Positions 18,961-27,435 of a stretch of 64,000 nucleotides of DNA are shown here, one piece after another (within the stretch, counting starts at the first letter, position 1; every line of letters begins with the position of its first letter). The stretch covers positions 124,001-188,000 of the forward strand of contig RAYQ01000006.1 in NCBI GenBank assembly GCA_003612395.1, in the 5' to 3' direction. Under the pieces are notes generated by a model. It made no database searches and was not told the origin of the DNA. It saw nothing but the letters and a program-made list of their open reading frames with translations. This stretch comes from Parablautia intestinalis. Its GTDB lineage: Bacteria; Bacillota; Clostridia; Lachnospirales; Lachnospiraceae. A program made the translations under genes and the position numbers.

Positions 18961-19575
18961 TCAGGTGTTTAAGATACGCTTTTCAATAATATAAAGCGCC
19001 CGCTCGTTTTCCTGCTGACAGTGGGAAATCATGGCATCGTTTCCCTGCTTTTCAAGGGAGGAAATATCGGCGCCTAATTGAATGTAGCAAACATAGTTTT
19101 CAATAGTTTCAATTCTGGATGCATATATTTTTGCTTTGTTTTGGGGCTGATTGGAATAGATATTAAGAAGCAGATCCCGGTATTCATTCAAATATTGTTC
19201 AACAGTCTGAATCTGGCCTTCTTTGGCTTTTACGATAATCATCATATCAATGCCTGCTTCCGTATGTTGATATTCAGCCATATAGTCGTCATACATATTT
19301 TCAGATATGCCTGTCCGTTCCGCCAGTTCCTCAGAGCTTAGAAGAGTATCCGGCCAATAGTTACTGTCCAGTATATCCATAACAGCGTCCTTTAGTTCGT
19401 CCATAGGCCCTACAATTTTATATTTGCTGCCTACCTGTAAAGTATTAACCGCATCTTCCTCTCCATTTCCTTCATCAATAAAGGCATGGCTTTCATCCTT
19501 TTTATTTTGATCCACACATCCCGTAAGAAAAAGAGATGTACCTAATACCACAAGAAAGAAAATATTTTTTTTCAT
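18961..19575 (-). CDS. DUF4358-like lipoprotein
   Basis: 204 residues from ATG 19575 (GGAGG at 5 nt). A type II signal peptide ends in the lipobox LTGC (Cys about residue 20), so the protein should be anchored on the outer face of the membrane. After an acidic linker comes a domain with DSNYWPDTLLSSEELAERTG, YDDYMAEYQH and an IIVKAKEGQ strand, which resembles DUF4358. Function unknown. No operon partner is evident on this strand. Confidence 0.75.
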   Translation of the reverse strand: MKKNIFFLVVLGTSLFLTGCVDQNKKDESHAFIDEGNGEEDAVNTLQVGSKYKIVGPMDELKDAVMDILDSNYWPDTLLSSEELAERTGISENMYDDYMAEYQHTEAGIDMMIIVKAKEGQIQTVEQYLNEYRDLLLNIYSNQPQNKAKIYASRIETIENYVCYIQLGADISSLEKQGNDAMISHCQQENERALYIIEKRILNT

Positions 19576-19714
19576 TTTTACCTCCATCATGCCGGAGCAT
19601 TTCTTTGCGAAGGCCGCGAGCCCAATTTGAAATTACTAATCTTTTACTAAGTATTTCCATGTATTAGACAAAATATGTAAAGGTATGTTAATATATCGTA
19701 CAGGTGGCAATATC

Positions 19715-19818
19715 GCAAGCAGAGCCTGTTATACAAGACAACAGGCTTTGCCTGTTGCATAAGACAAAAAGCTCTGCTTATTGTATATAGTAAAAAGCTT
19801 TGCTTGTTGCAGGGGGTA
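19715..19818 (+). repeat. Four tandem 26-bp repeats running into the MBOAT ribosome site
   Basis: Units at 19715-19740, 19741-19766, 19767-19792 and 19793-19818. Unit 2 is ACAGGCTTTGCCTGTTGCAT followed by AAGACA; units 1 and 2 agree at about 19 of 26 positions. Each unit has a small central dyad of the form GGC-TTT-GCC or AAGC-TTT-GCTT, so each can fold into a mini hairpin. The last unit contains the AGGGGG ribosome site of the MBOAT gene. Confidence 0.8.
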
Positions 19819-19823
19819 CAAGA

Positions 19824-21320
19824 ATGTTATTCAATTCCTATATATTTATTTTCATATTTTTGCCGCTTACACTTGTTGGCTGGTATATGCTGAATCACTT
19901 TAAAGCTTACGAAGCCGCCAAGTTTTTTTTAGCAGGTATGTCTCTGTGGTTTTATGGATATTTTAATATTTATTATCTTGCGGTTATTATTGCCAGTATA
20001 CTGGGGAATTACCTGATAAGTTTTCTGATGAAATTTTCTCATTCAAAGATAACCGGATATGCAGGACTTTTGACTGGTCTTTTGTTAAACCTTGGTTTTT
20101 TGTTTTATTTTAAATATTATGACTTTTTCTTTGAAAATATAAATTTGGTGTTTCACACAAATTTCAATCTGAAATATATTTTGCTGCCCCTTGGAATCAG
20201 CTTTTTTACTTTTCAACAGCTGTCTTTTATCATTGACAGGTGTATAGGAAAGGCAGAGCATTATTCTTTTGTAAATTATGTGACATTTGTTACATTTTTT
20301 CCTCAATTAATTGCAGGTCCTATTGTGCTGTATAAGGAGATGATGCCGCAGTTTGAGGACAGAACGAACAGAAGATTTAATGGGGACAATTTTGCAAAGG
20401 GGATTGTATTTTTTACGATAGGACTTGGAAAGAAGGTTTTATTGGCGGATGTGCTTGCAATTCCGGTAAATTTTGGTTTTGAACAGACTGCTTTTCTTGA
20501 TACCCCTTCTGCTTTACTTGTGATACTGGCTTATACCTTTGAAATTTATTTTGATTTCAGCGGTTACAGTGATATGGCAATAGGGCTTGGAAAAATGTTT
20601 AACATAGAATTACCTGTGAACTTTAATTCCCCTTACAAGGCCTGCTGTGTGAAAGAGCTTTGGCAGAGATGGCATATGACATTATCACGGTTTTTTGTTC
20701 AATATGTATATATTCCCTTAGGCGGAAGCCGGAAGGGAAAGATAAGGACAATTTTTAATACTTTTATGGTTTTCTTTTTAAGCGGTCTGTGGCATGGAGC
20801 GAACTGGACTTATATTGCATGGGGAACTATGCAGGGGCTTTTGGTAATATGGGATAATTTGGGGATTATAGGGGTAAAAGGCAGCAATGAAAAAGCTCCG
20901 GCAAAGATATATATACCAGGATGGCTGGGCTGGATATTTACGTTTGGCTTTTTTAACCTGTCTTTGTTTTTTTTCCGCAGTGACAATATGGCAGATGCTT
21001 TTCAGATGTTTCGAAATGTCTTTGCGTTTAAAAATACAGGATACCTTTATAAGGTTGTGGTAAATCTGGATATTCCGGAATTTTATCTGTTGAAACAGGC
21101 GGTAAATATGGTAAGGCCGGATTTGCTGAACTATATGTATATGATGATTTTCTTTTTAGTATTGATTATAAGCGGGTTTATTCTTACTCGCAAAAATACT
21201 GCTCAAATTGTGAATGATTGCCCTTTGAATACAAAGCTTTGTCTTTTTGTTACACTTGTTTTTGTATGGTCCGTGATATCTTTTTCACAGGTCAGTACCT
21301 TTATTTACTTTAATTTTTAA
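19824..21320 (+). CDS. MBOAT-family O-acyltransferase (AlgI/DltB-like)
   Basis: 498 residues from ATG 19824, AGGGGG at 8 nt. Polytopic membrane protein with the MBOAT segments FFPQLIAGPIV, IYFDFSGYSDMAIGLGKMF, LWQRWHMTLSRFFVQYVYIP and the catalytic-histidine motif SGLWHGANWTYIAWG. Such proteins move acyl groups (acetyl or D-alanyl) across the membrane to cell-surface polymers. The following SGNH-like gene is the usual extracellular partner. Acceptor polymer unknown. The 5' leader is made of tandem repeats (19715-19818). Confidence 0.92.
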   Translation: MLFNSYIFIFIFLPLTLVGWYMLNHFKAYEAAKFFLAGMSLWFYGYFNIYYLAVIIASILGNYLISFLMKFSHSKITGYAGLLTGLLLNLGFLFYFKYYDFFFENINLVFHTNFNLKYILLPLGISFFTFQQLSFIIDRCIGKAEHYSFVNYVTFVTFFPQLIAGPIVLYKEMMPQFEDRTNRRFNGDNFAKGIVFFTIGLGKKVLLADVLAIPVNFGFEQTAFLDTPSALLVILAYTFEIYFDFSGYSDMAIGLGKMFNIELPVNFNSPYKACCVKELWQRWHMTLSRFFVQYVYIPLGGSRKGKIRTIFNTFMVFFLSGLWHGANWTYIAWGTMQGLLVIWDNLGIIGVKGSNEKAPAKIYIPGWLGWIFTFGFFNLSLFFFRSDNMADAFQMFRNVFAFKNTGYLYKVVVNLDIPEFYLLKQAVNMVRPDLLNYMYMMIFFLVLIISGFILTRKNTAQIVNDCPLNTKLCLFVTLVFVWSVISFSQVSTFIYFNF

Positions 21321-21352
21321 TTTAAAAGCTGCTTGAGGCATGGAGGTTTATA

Positions 21353-22429
21353 ATGTCACAAAGGTTTATAAAACATTTTTTTATAGGGAGCGGGGTGTTG
21401 TTTGTCCTGTGCATTTTGGCGGTTGTGGTATTTGATCCTTTTTTTCAGTATCATAAGCCTCTAAAGGGACTAAAAGCTGTATTGACGGACAAGGAATATC
21501 AGTGTGTAGGCTCTCTTAAAACGTTTGATTATGACAGTGTAATTGCAGGTTCATCCGTTGCGGAAAATTATTATAACGACTGGTTTAACCAGGGCTTTGA
21601 CTGTAGCGCGATCAAAGCAATCCGTTCCTATGGGGCTACGGCGGATTTATGCTTTCTTTTGGATATTGCTTTTGAGCATCAGGATTTAAAGTATGTTTTT
21701 TATAATCTGGATCCTTCCGCGCTGGTGGCCGATCCGAAGACTACTTACGCTCTTACAGGCTGTCCCATGTACTTATACGATGACAATTACTTTAATGATG
21801 TTGCCTATTGGTTTAACAAGGGGGTTTTGATGGAAAAGATCCCTTACTTGATCGCTAATTCCACAATTGGGGATTATGACGAGAATAATTCTTACAATTG
21901 GGCCCAGTGGAAAGAATTTAATTCTGACATGGTTTTGGGGCTTTATATACGTAAGCCTTCTATTTCGGAAATGAAGCCTGCCAATTACTATGAAGATGTG
22001 CTTAAGGAAAACTTAACTTTACTGGAAAACCGTATTAAGGACCATCCCGACACGGTTTTTTATATATTTATGCCTCCTTACTCTATGATGTGGTGGGATA
22101 ATATTTACCGGGAAGGAGACACGGAAGCTTACTTGTACAATATGGAAAAAGCAATGGAAAAACTGCTTGCTTACAGGAATGTAAAGTTTTATTATTTCCA
22201 AAATGACAGAGAAGTTATCACTAATCTTGAAAATTATATGGATATTCTGCATTTTTCGCCGGAAATTAATCACTATATCTGCAATTGTCTGATAGATGGC
22301 AGGCATCAGATTGATCAGAGTAACTATCGGGAAAACATTGATGATATGCGTACATTGTCTTATGAGATAGTGGAAAAGCTGGTGAAGCCCTACGAGGACA
22401 GAATTAAAGTGGATATTTATGATGATTAA
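21353..22429 (+). CDS. SGNH/AlgJ-like secreted partner of the MBOAT acyltransferase
   Basis: 358 residues with GGAGG upstream. A single N-terminal membrane anchor (about 10-30) is followed by an extracytoplasmic domain. The motif IAGSSVAENYY near residue 65 fits the catalytic-serine block of SGNH hydrolase-like acyltransferases (GSSxxEN), and DILHFSPEINHY near 295 fits the D-x-x-H block. It lies 32 bp after the MBOAT gene, so the pair probably O-acylates an exported polymer. Assignment rests on motif and context, not on a recognised named family. Confidence 0.6.
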   Translation: MSQRFIKHFFIGSGVLFVLCILAVVVFDPFFQYHKPLKGLKAVLTDKEYQCVGSLKTFDYDSVIAGSSVAENYYNDWFNQGFDCSAIKAIRSYGATADLCFLLDIAFEHQDLKYVFYNLDPSALVADPKTTYALTGCPMYLYDDNYFNDVAYWFNKGVLMEKIPYLIANSTIGDYDENNSYNWAQWKEFNSDMVLGLYIRKPSISEMKPANYYEDVLKENLTLLENRIKDHPDTVFYIFMPPYSMMWWDNIYREGDTEAYLYNMEKAMEKLLAYRNVKFYYFQNDREVITNLENYMDILHFSPEINHYICNCLIDGRHQIDQSNYRENIDDMRTLSYEIVEKLVKPYEDRIKVDIYDD

Positions 22430-22432
22430 TCA

Positions 22433-22714
22433 TTACACAATTTCAAAGGTTTTTAAAATTGCCCATACATAAGGAGCCCCAAAAACATTTAAAGATTTTG
22501 GACCCTTTATCTGCTCCTTATCCGTTTTTAATTTATTTAAGGCCTGTTCGAAAGTGGCCTTTGTAATGGATTTAGAACGCCTGTCTACAAAAATTTCACC
22601 GCCTTTCACAGTGTAGGTGAAAGGCAGTTTTTTTATGGTATAAAAAATTTCGGTTTGGTGATCTTTAAGTAATTGCCATAAGGCATCTATTGTAATGTCT
22701 GTATTCATCATCAT
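22433..22714 (-). CDS. Hypothetical 93-residue protein after murG
   Basis: Small soluble protein with no membrane segment; the C-terminal half reads GPKSLNVFGAPYVWAILKTF. Its ATG overlaps the stop of murG by 4 bp, so it is translationally coupled to it. It ends 4 bp from the end of the convergent SGNH-like gene. I do not recognise the family. Confidence 0.65.
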   Translation of the reverse strand: MMMNTDITIDALWQLLKDHQTEIFYTIKKLPFTYTVKGGEIFVDRRSKSITKATFEQALNKLKTDKEQIKGPKSLNVFGAPYVWAILKTFEIV

Positions 22715-23799
22715 TTATGTGCAGCAGCATCATCAATCAGCTTCATAATTGATTTAATGGAAGCAAGAAGATTGCTTTTTCCCATTGCATCAAGGTAAGT
22801 TTGTCTTGTAAAATATAATTCCATAACCTTTTCTGCCAGTAAGTCGGCTGACAAACTGTCATCGTCAAGAACCATGGAAAATCCCTGGGACTCAAAAGAT
22901 TTTGCATTTAAAATCTGGTCGCCGCGGCTGCTTTCCGCAGGCAGCGGAATAAGCAGATTTGGTTTTTTAAGAGCCAGCAGTTCACAAATTGAATTAGCGC
23001 CTGCGCGGGATATCACAAGATCCGCAAGAGCAAACAGATCTTTTAATTCTGCTTTAACATATTCAAATTGTATATATCCTTCCATGTGAAGAAGCATATT
23101 GTCAATTTTATCCTTCCCACAGATATGGATAACCTGAAAGTCCGTTAAGAGCTTTGGAAGGGCTTCCCGTACCACCTTATTAATGGAAGCGGCGCCAAGG
23201 CTTCCTCCAATTACCATAATAACAGGTTTGTTTGCAGTAAAACCGCACATATCAAGGGCGGCAATCTTATCTCCTTTTGTGAGCTCCTCACGAATAGGCG
23301 AACCGGTAAGAACCGCCTTTTCCTTTGGCAGCATAGCCATAGTTTCGGGAAAATTACAGCAGACCTTTTTTGCTACGGGAATACACAGCTTGTTAGCCAG
23401 CCCGGGCGTCATATCGGATTCGTGAATGATACAGGGAATATGCAAAGATGCGGCAGCCCGCACAACAGGAACGCTGACAAAGCCTCCTTTGGAAAAGACA
23501 ACGTCAGGACCTATTTTTTTCAGATATTTTCTGGCTTCTCCCAGGCCTTTTATGACGCGGAAGGGATCAGTCAGGTTTTTGATATCCAGATAACGCCTGA
23601 ATTTACCGGTAGCAATCCCATAATAGGGGATATCAAAATCGGTAATCAGTTTTTTTTCAATTCCATCATAAGAGCCAATGTAGGAGATTTCATAACCGGC
23701 ATCCTTTAAGGAAGGAAAAAGGGCAATGTTGGGTGTTACATGTCCTGCGGTCCCGCCGCCGGTAAGGACTATTTTTTTATTTGAATTTAAGTTGCCCAT
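22711..23799 (-). CDS. murG: UDP-GlcNAc:undecaprenyl-PP-MurNAc-pentapeptide GlcNAc transferase
   Basis: 362 residues, GT-B glycosyltransferase family 28. N-terminal LTGGGTAGHVTPNIAL (lipid-side loop), VFSKGGFVSVPVVRAA, HESDMTPGLANK, the C-terminal-domain VIGGSLGAASIN and the UDP-GlcNAc site SRAGANSICELLALKKPNL followed by RGDQILNA. It converts lipid I to lipid II at the inner membrane face. Interestingly it sits here alone, not in a dcw division cluster. Confidence 0.95.
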   Translation of the reverse strand: MGNLNSNKKIVLTGGGTAGHVTPNIALFPSLKDAGYEISYIGSYDGIEKKLITDFDIPYYGIATGKFRRYLDIKNLTDPFRVIKGLGEARKYLKKIGPDVVFSKGGFVSVPVVRAAASLHIPCIIHESDMTPGLANKLCIPVAKKVCCNFPETMAMLPKEKAVLTGSPIREELTKGDKIAALDMCGFTANKPVIMVIGGSLGAASINKVVREALPKLLTDFQVIHICGKDKIDNMLLHMEGYIQFEYVKAELKDLFALADLVISRAGANSICELLALKKPNLLIPLPAESSRGDQILNAKSFESQGFSMVLDDDSLSADLLAEKVMELYFTRQTYLDAMGKSNLLASIKSIMKLIDDAAAHK

Positions 23800-23817
23800 A
23801 AAAGGAGCCTCCAGACT

Positions 23818-24066
23818 TTAACAATTGCTGTTTTTATATTGTTCCAGCGCATGTGCCAGTTGATCAGGACAGGAAGTAGCTTTAAAACCACAGCGGATTC
23901 CCTTTAATTTGGAAATGGCATCGTCCACATTCATACCGGTCACTAAACTTGCAATGCCTTTTAAGTTGCCGTTACATCCTCCAAAAAATTCAACAAATTT
24001 AATTTTTCCGTTTTCAACCTCTAAATCAATGGAGGTGGAACAGGTACCTTTTGTTTGGTATTTCAT
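23818..24066 (-). CDS. TSCPD-domain protein (TIGR03905-like)
   Basis: 82 residues from ATG 24066 (AGAGGATG upstream; a GTG two codons earlier is less likely). Conserved FFGGCNGNLKGIASLVTGM and CGFKATSCPDQLAHAL, the TSCPD motif that gives the domain its name. TSCPD domains also occur at the end of class II ribonucleotide reductases; the stand-alone form has no known role. Four conserved cysteines could bind metal. Confidence 0.85.
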   Translation of the reverse strand: MKYQTKGTCSTSIDLEVENGKIKFVEFFGGCNGNLKGIASLVTGMNVDDAISKLKGIRCGFKATSCPDQLAHALEQYKNSNC

Positions 24067-24248
24067 AATCACTCATCCTCTCTTTAATGGATAAGTATAG
24101 CAGAAAATATATACTATTTCCAGTATGAAAAGCTATTTCCTTCGTTGATTTTGCAAAAATTTGAAGAAAAATGGCGGTGACTTACTGTCCTGTAGTTATT
24201 GAGGGAAAAAACCCCTTCTACTATAATATAGTAAGGAAAGGAGGAAAT

Positions 24249-24947
24249 ATGTTTATATTATTATCAGAGCATAAAATACTTACAGGATTTATTTCATTTT
24301 TTTTATTGTCCAGTGTTGCATGTCAGATTATAGCCGGAGTCATATACCATAATATGATTTCTGAATCGGATAATATGTCTGATACAGAGAACAAACTGTT
24401 AAAGGAGTGTAAACAAAAATATGCCAATTATTATAAGCTGAATGGAAAGATGGTGAACACTAGTGTTTTTGTGGACAGGTTTTTACAAAAAATGTGTTTT
24501 GCAAAAATACGTCTTTCCAGATTTACGCATATTTCAGGGCAGTTGATGATGCTTTCCATATTTATGACAGGCGTGTCCATTTGCTTTTCGCTGGCAGCAG
24601 GCAATACCTTATTTCAGATTATACCCTATTATCTGGTTAGTATTCTTGGACTGTATTTATACTTTTCTGTTTCAGGAATTGTTGATGTACAGGAGAAAAG
24701 AAAAGTATTAAAGACCAATTTGACGGATTATCTGGAAAATTACTTTACGCCTAGGCTGGAGATGGAAAAAGAAAATGCCATGGAGGAGGGGGTAAAAAAG
24801 CGGGAGAAGTATGCAAAAGAGTTTTTTGCAAAGGAGGATAAAGAAGAAAGAGGAGAGGTAAAGGAAGAGAATGCTATGGCGGTGAATCAGGTTATGGGCC
24901 AGTATCAGGATGAACTGGAAAATTTGCTGGAAGAATTTTTTGCCTGA
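24249..24947 (+). CDS. Hypothetical membrane protein with charged C-terminal coiled coil
   Basis: 232 residues from ATG 24249 (AAAGGAGG upstream). One N-terminal helix (about 8-30), a linker, then two membrane helices (about 98-118 and 125-148). The cytoplasmic tail (160-232) is strongly charged and probably helical (EKENAMEEGVKKREKYAKEF). I do not recognise the family. A strong terminator follows at 24991-25034, so it is monocistronic. Confidence 0.6.
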   Translation: MFILLSEHKILTGFISFFLLSSVACQIIAGVIYHNMISESDNMSDTENKLLKECKQKYANYYKLNGKMVNTSVFVDRFLQKMCFAKIRLSRFTHISGQLMMLSIFMTGVSICFSLAAGNTLFQIIPYYLVSILGLYLYFSVSGIVDVQEKRKVLKTNLTDYLENYFTPRLEMEKENAMEEGVKKREKYAKEFFAKEDKEERGEVKEENAMAVNQVMGQYQDELENLLEEFFA

Positions 24948-24990
24948 AAAAAATACCTGTCAGGAACTTAAATATCTTTAAAAGTCTTTG

Positions 24991-25034
24991 GAGGGCTTCA
25001 TAAAACAATCTGTGTTTTATGGAGCTCTTTTTTT
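24991..25034 (+). terminator. Intrinsic terminator
   Basis: CATAAAACA (24999-25007) pairs with TGTTTTATG (25013-25021), extended by GGGCT/AGCTC, followed by eight T. The 332-bp gap 24948-25279 otherwise holds dispersed repeat copy 2, two small hairpins (GTTGC-TGAT-GCAAC near 25097-25110 and AGGGGAAGA...TCTTCCCT near 25132-25152) and no gene. Confidence 0.85.
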
Positions 25035-25035
25035 A

Positions 25036-25075
25036 TAAATAAGCTGGTTCGCGAAACGTGGCAGCGTTTTATGCA
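25036..25075 (-). repeat. Dispersed ~40-bp repeat, copy 2
   Basis: The + strand reads AAATAAGCTGGTTCGCGAAA then CGTGGCAGCGTTTTATGCAC. The reverse complement aligns with the 37514-37553 copy: AAACGCTGCCACG, (T/C)TT(C/T)GCG, (A/G)(A/G)CCAG, (C/T)TTATT. It lies directly after a terminator. Confidence 0.65.
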
Positions 25076-25279
25076 CACGCCTGCACAGGGAATATTGTTG
25101 CTGATGCAACATACGGGTGGCGCGGCGAGTAGGGGAAGATGACTCTTCCCTGATTGATTAAAAATAAACAGGATGGCAGCCGGTTATAAAGGATAGTTTG
25201 CAAAGACCGGTATTTGTGATAAGGTAATAAAAGGTATTTGATAGTAGTTTATAAAAAATAGAGAGGAACCTTTGGCTTC

Positions 25280-26062
25280 ATGGGAGTAAACAAAGAGAAG
25301 GAAAGAAAAAATCAGCGGTATGAGATGCTTGACAGTATCCGGGGAGCAGTATTGATCAGTATGATTTTGTATCATGCCTGCTGGGATTTGGTATATATTT
25401 TTAAAAAAGATTTTAGATGGTTTGAAGGCAGTGGTGCTTATGTATGGCAGCAAAGTATATGCTGGACCTTCATTTTTCTTTCAGGATTTTGCTGGTCTTT
25501 GGGGAAACGACCTGTTAAAAGAGGAATCACGGTCTTTAGCGCCGGCGTGGTTGTTTCTCTTGTTACAATTGTATTTATGCCAAAGGACAGAGTGGTTTTT
25601 GGCGTTCTTACTCTGATTGGAAGTTGTATGCTGCTTATTGTCCCGTTAAGAAAGTTATTTGTAAAGCTGCCTGCCAGGCGGGGGCTTTTCTTTAGTATAG
25701 TGCTGTTTGTATTAACAAGAAACATCAACAGAGGATATTTGGGGTTTGAAGAATGGAAACTGTTAAGACTGCCTAAAGTTTTATATCAGGGGAAGATCAT
25801 GACATTTCTCGGATTTACGGAACCGAAGTTTTACTCTACGGATTATTTTTCCCTGATTCCCTGGTTTTTTTTGTTCTTGTCAGGTTATTTTCTGTATTGT
25901 ATGATAGGGGAAAAAAATGGCGTGAATTTTAGGAGTAGGTATTTAGAAGCAGGATGGAAACCACTTTCCTTTTTGGGAAAACATTCTCTGATAATTTACC
26001 TGCTTCATCAGCCGCTGGTTTATGGGGTATTTATTCTTCTGGACAGATTTTCGTTATGGTAA
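25280..26062 (+). CDS. DUF1624 / heparan-alpha-glucosaminide N-acetyltransferase-like membrane protein
   Basis: 260 residues, about 7 membrane helices. Family marks: RYEMLDSIRGAVLISMILYHACWDL (helix 1 with the conserved D-x-x-RG and H), FIFLSGFCW, and the C-terminal GKHSLIIYLLHQPLVYG. Related proteins transfer acetyl groups across membranes, but the bacterial DUF1624 members have no established substrate. rlmI begins 25 bp downstream and may be co-transcribed. Confidence 0.82.
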   Translation: MGVNKEKERKNQRYEMLDSIRGAVLISMILYHACWDLVYIFKKDFRWFEGSGAYVWQQSICWTFIFLSGFCWSLGKRPVKRGITVFSAGVVVSLVTIVFMPKDRVVFGVLTLIGSCMLLIVPLRKLFVKLPARRGLFFSIVLFVLTRNINRGYLGFEEWKLLRLPKVLYQGKIMTFLGFTEPKFYSTDYFSLIPWFFLFLSGYFLYCMIGEKNGVNFRSRYLEAGWKPLSFLGKHSLIIYLLHQPLVYGVFILLDRFSLW

Positions 26063-26087
26063 AAAGTTTGCAGGTTATGGAAAGGGC

Positions 26088-27302
26088 ATGGATATTAATA
26101 TGGGAGAAGCAATTGTCACATTAAAAAAAGGAGAAGGCCGGACGATTAAAGCGGGCGGTATGTGGATATTTGACAATGAAATAGCAAGTATAGCAGGCAG
26201 CTTTGAAAATGGCGATATCGTGAGGGTGCACGATTTTGACGGTTATCCTATGGGAAAGGGATTTATTAATCAAAATTCCAAAATCAGGATAAGGATTATG
26301 ACCAGAAATGTTCATCAGAAGGTGGACAGGGATTTTCTTGCCCAAAGGGTGGTGGATGCCTGGGAATACCGTAAAAAGGTGGTTGATACAGAAAGCTGCC
26401 GGATTATATTTGGGGAGGCAGACTTCCTGCCGGGGCTGGTGATAGATAAGTTTTCCGATGTACTGGTGGTGGAATCGCTTGCCCTTGGTATCGACAGACT
26501 GAAAGAAGAAATCGTAAACCTGCTAAAAGAAATTTTAAGGCAGGATGGGATCTTAATTAGAGGGGTTTATGAGCGGAGCGATGCTAAAGTAAGAGAACAT
26601 GAAGGGATGGTAAGAACCAAAGGGTTTATAGGAGAGGAATTTGATACCAATGTAAAAATCATGGAAAATGGAGTCAGGTATCTGGTGGACGTAAAGGACG
26701 GGCAAAAAACAGGATTTTTTCTTGATCAGAAATATAATCGTCTTGCAATTCAAAAGCTTTGTCAGGGTGCGAGGGTGTTAGACTGTTTTACCCATACCGG
26801 ATCTTTTGCTTTAAATGCCGCGGCTGCAGGAGCAAAGGAGGTTACAGGGGTGGATGCATCCCGGGCAGGAATTGCTCAGGCTGTAAAAAATGCAATATTA
26901 AATAAAGTGGAAGACAGGGTTTCGTTTTTATGCAGGGATGTTTTTGAACTGCTGCCGGAATTTGAGGAAAAAGGTGAGGAATATGATGTGGTGATACTTG
27001 ACCCGCCTGCTTTTGCAAAATCCCGCCAGGCTGTTAAAAATGCGGCTAAGGGGTATCGGGAGATCAATCTCCGGGCTATGAAACTTGTAAAAGAGGGGGG
27101 ATTTCTGGCTACCTGTTCCTGTTCTCATTTTATGTCCTATGAGCTTTTTACAGAGGTTATTCATCAGGCAGCCAAAAATGCACATAAGAGACTGCGGCAG
27201 GTCGAATTCAGAACACAGTCGCCGGATCACCCTATTTTGTGGGCGGCAGATGAATCCTATTATTTAAAATTTTACATTTTTCAGGTTTGCGGTGAGAAGT
27301 GA
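26088..27302 (+). CDS. rlmI: Class I SAM-dependent rRNA (cytosine-C5) methyltransferase, RlmI-like
   Basis: About 404 residues. An N-terminal PUA-like RNA-binding domain (GMWIFDNEIASIAGSFENGD) is followed by a Rossmann methyltransferase with VLDCFTHTGSFALNAAAAGA (SAM site), VTGVDASRAGI, VVILDPPAFAKS and the catalytic-cysteine region LATCSCSHFM. RlmI methylates C1962 of 23S rRNA in E. coli; that site is assumed here. The start ATG 26088 is favoured over in-frame upstream codons that would overlap the preceding gene; ATG 26100 is also possible. Confidence 0.88.
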   Translation: MDINMGEAIVTLKKGEGRTIKAGGMWIFDNEIASIAGSFENGDIVRVHDFDGYPMGKGFINQNSKIRIRIMTRNVHQKVDRDFLAQRVVDAWEYRKKVVDTESCRIIFGEADFLPGLVIDKFSDVLVVESLALGIDRLKEEIVNLLKEILRQDGILIRGVYERSDAKVREHEGMVRTKGFIGEEFDTNVKIMENGVRYLVDVKDGQKTGFFLDQKYNRLAIQKLCQGARVLDCFTHTGSFALNAAAAGAKEVTGVDASRAGIAQAVKNAILNKVEDRVSFLCRDVFELLPEFEEKGEEYDVVILDPPAFAKSRQAVKNAAKGYREINLRAMKLVKEGGFLATCSCSHFMSYELFTEVIHQAAKNAHKRLRQVEFRTQSPDHPILWAADESYYLKFYIFQVCGEK

Positions 27303-27350
27303 TAAAAAGATAATAATAAAAATAAAATGATAAAATATTTTAGAAAAATG

Positions 27351-27379
27351 TTGAATAATAGAGTGAAGGCAAGTATAAT
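27351..27379 (+). promoter_or_regulatory. Sigma-A promoter of the araM-araB unit
   Basis: TTGAAT (27351-27356), 17-nt spacer, TATAAT (27374-27379), 56 bp before the araM start. Confidence 0.7.
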
Positions 27380-27435
27380 GAGAATATCAGGTTAGCCGTT
27401 TTGCTTAAGGGCTGATGGCAGGAATGGAGATTATT

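Noticed and set aside
19715..19818. Possible CRISPR array
   Set aside because: The 26-bp units abut with no unique spacers, differ from each other, and no cas gene is present. It is a simple tandem repeat.
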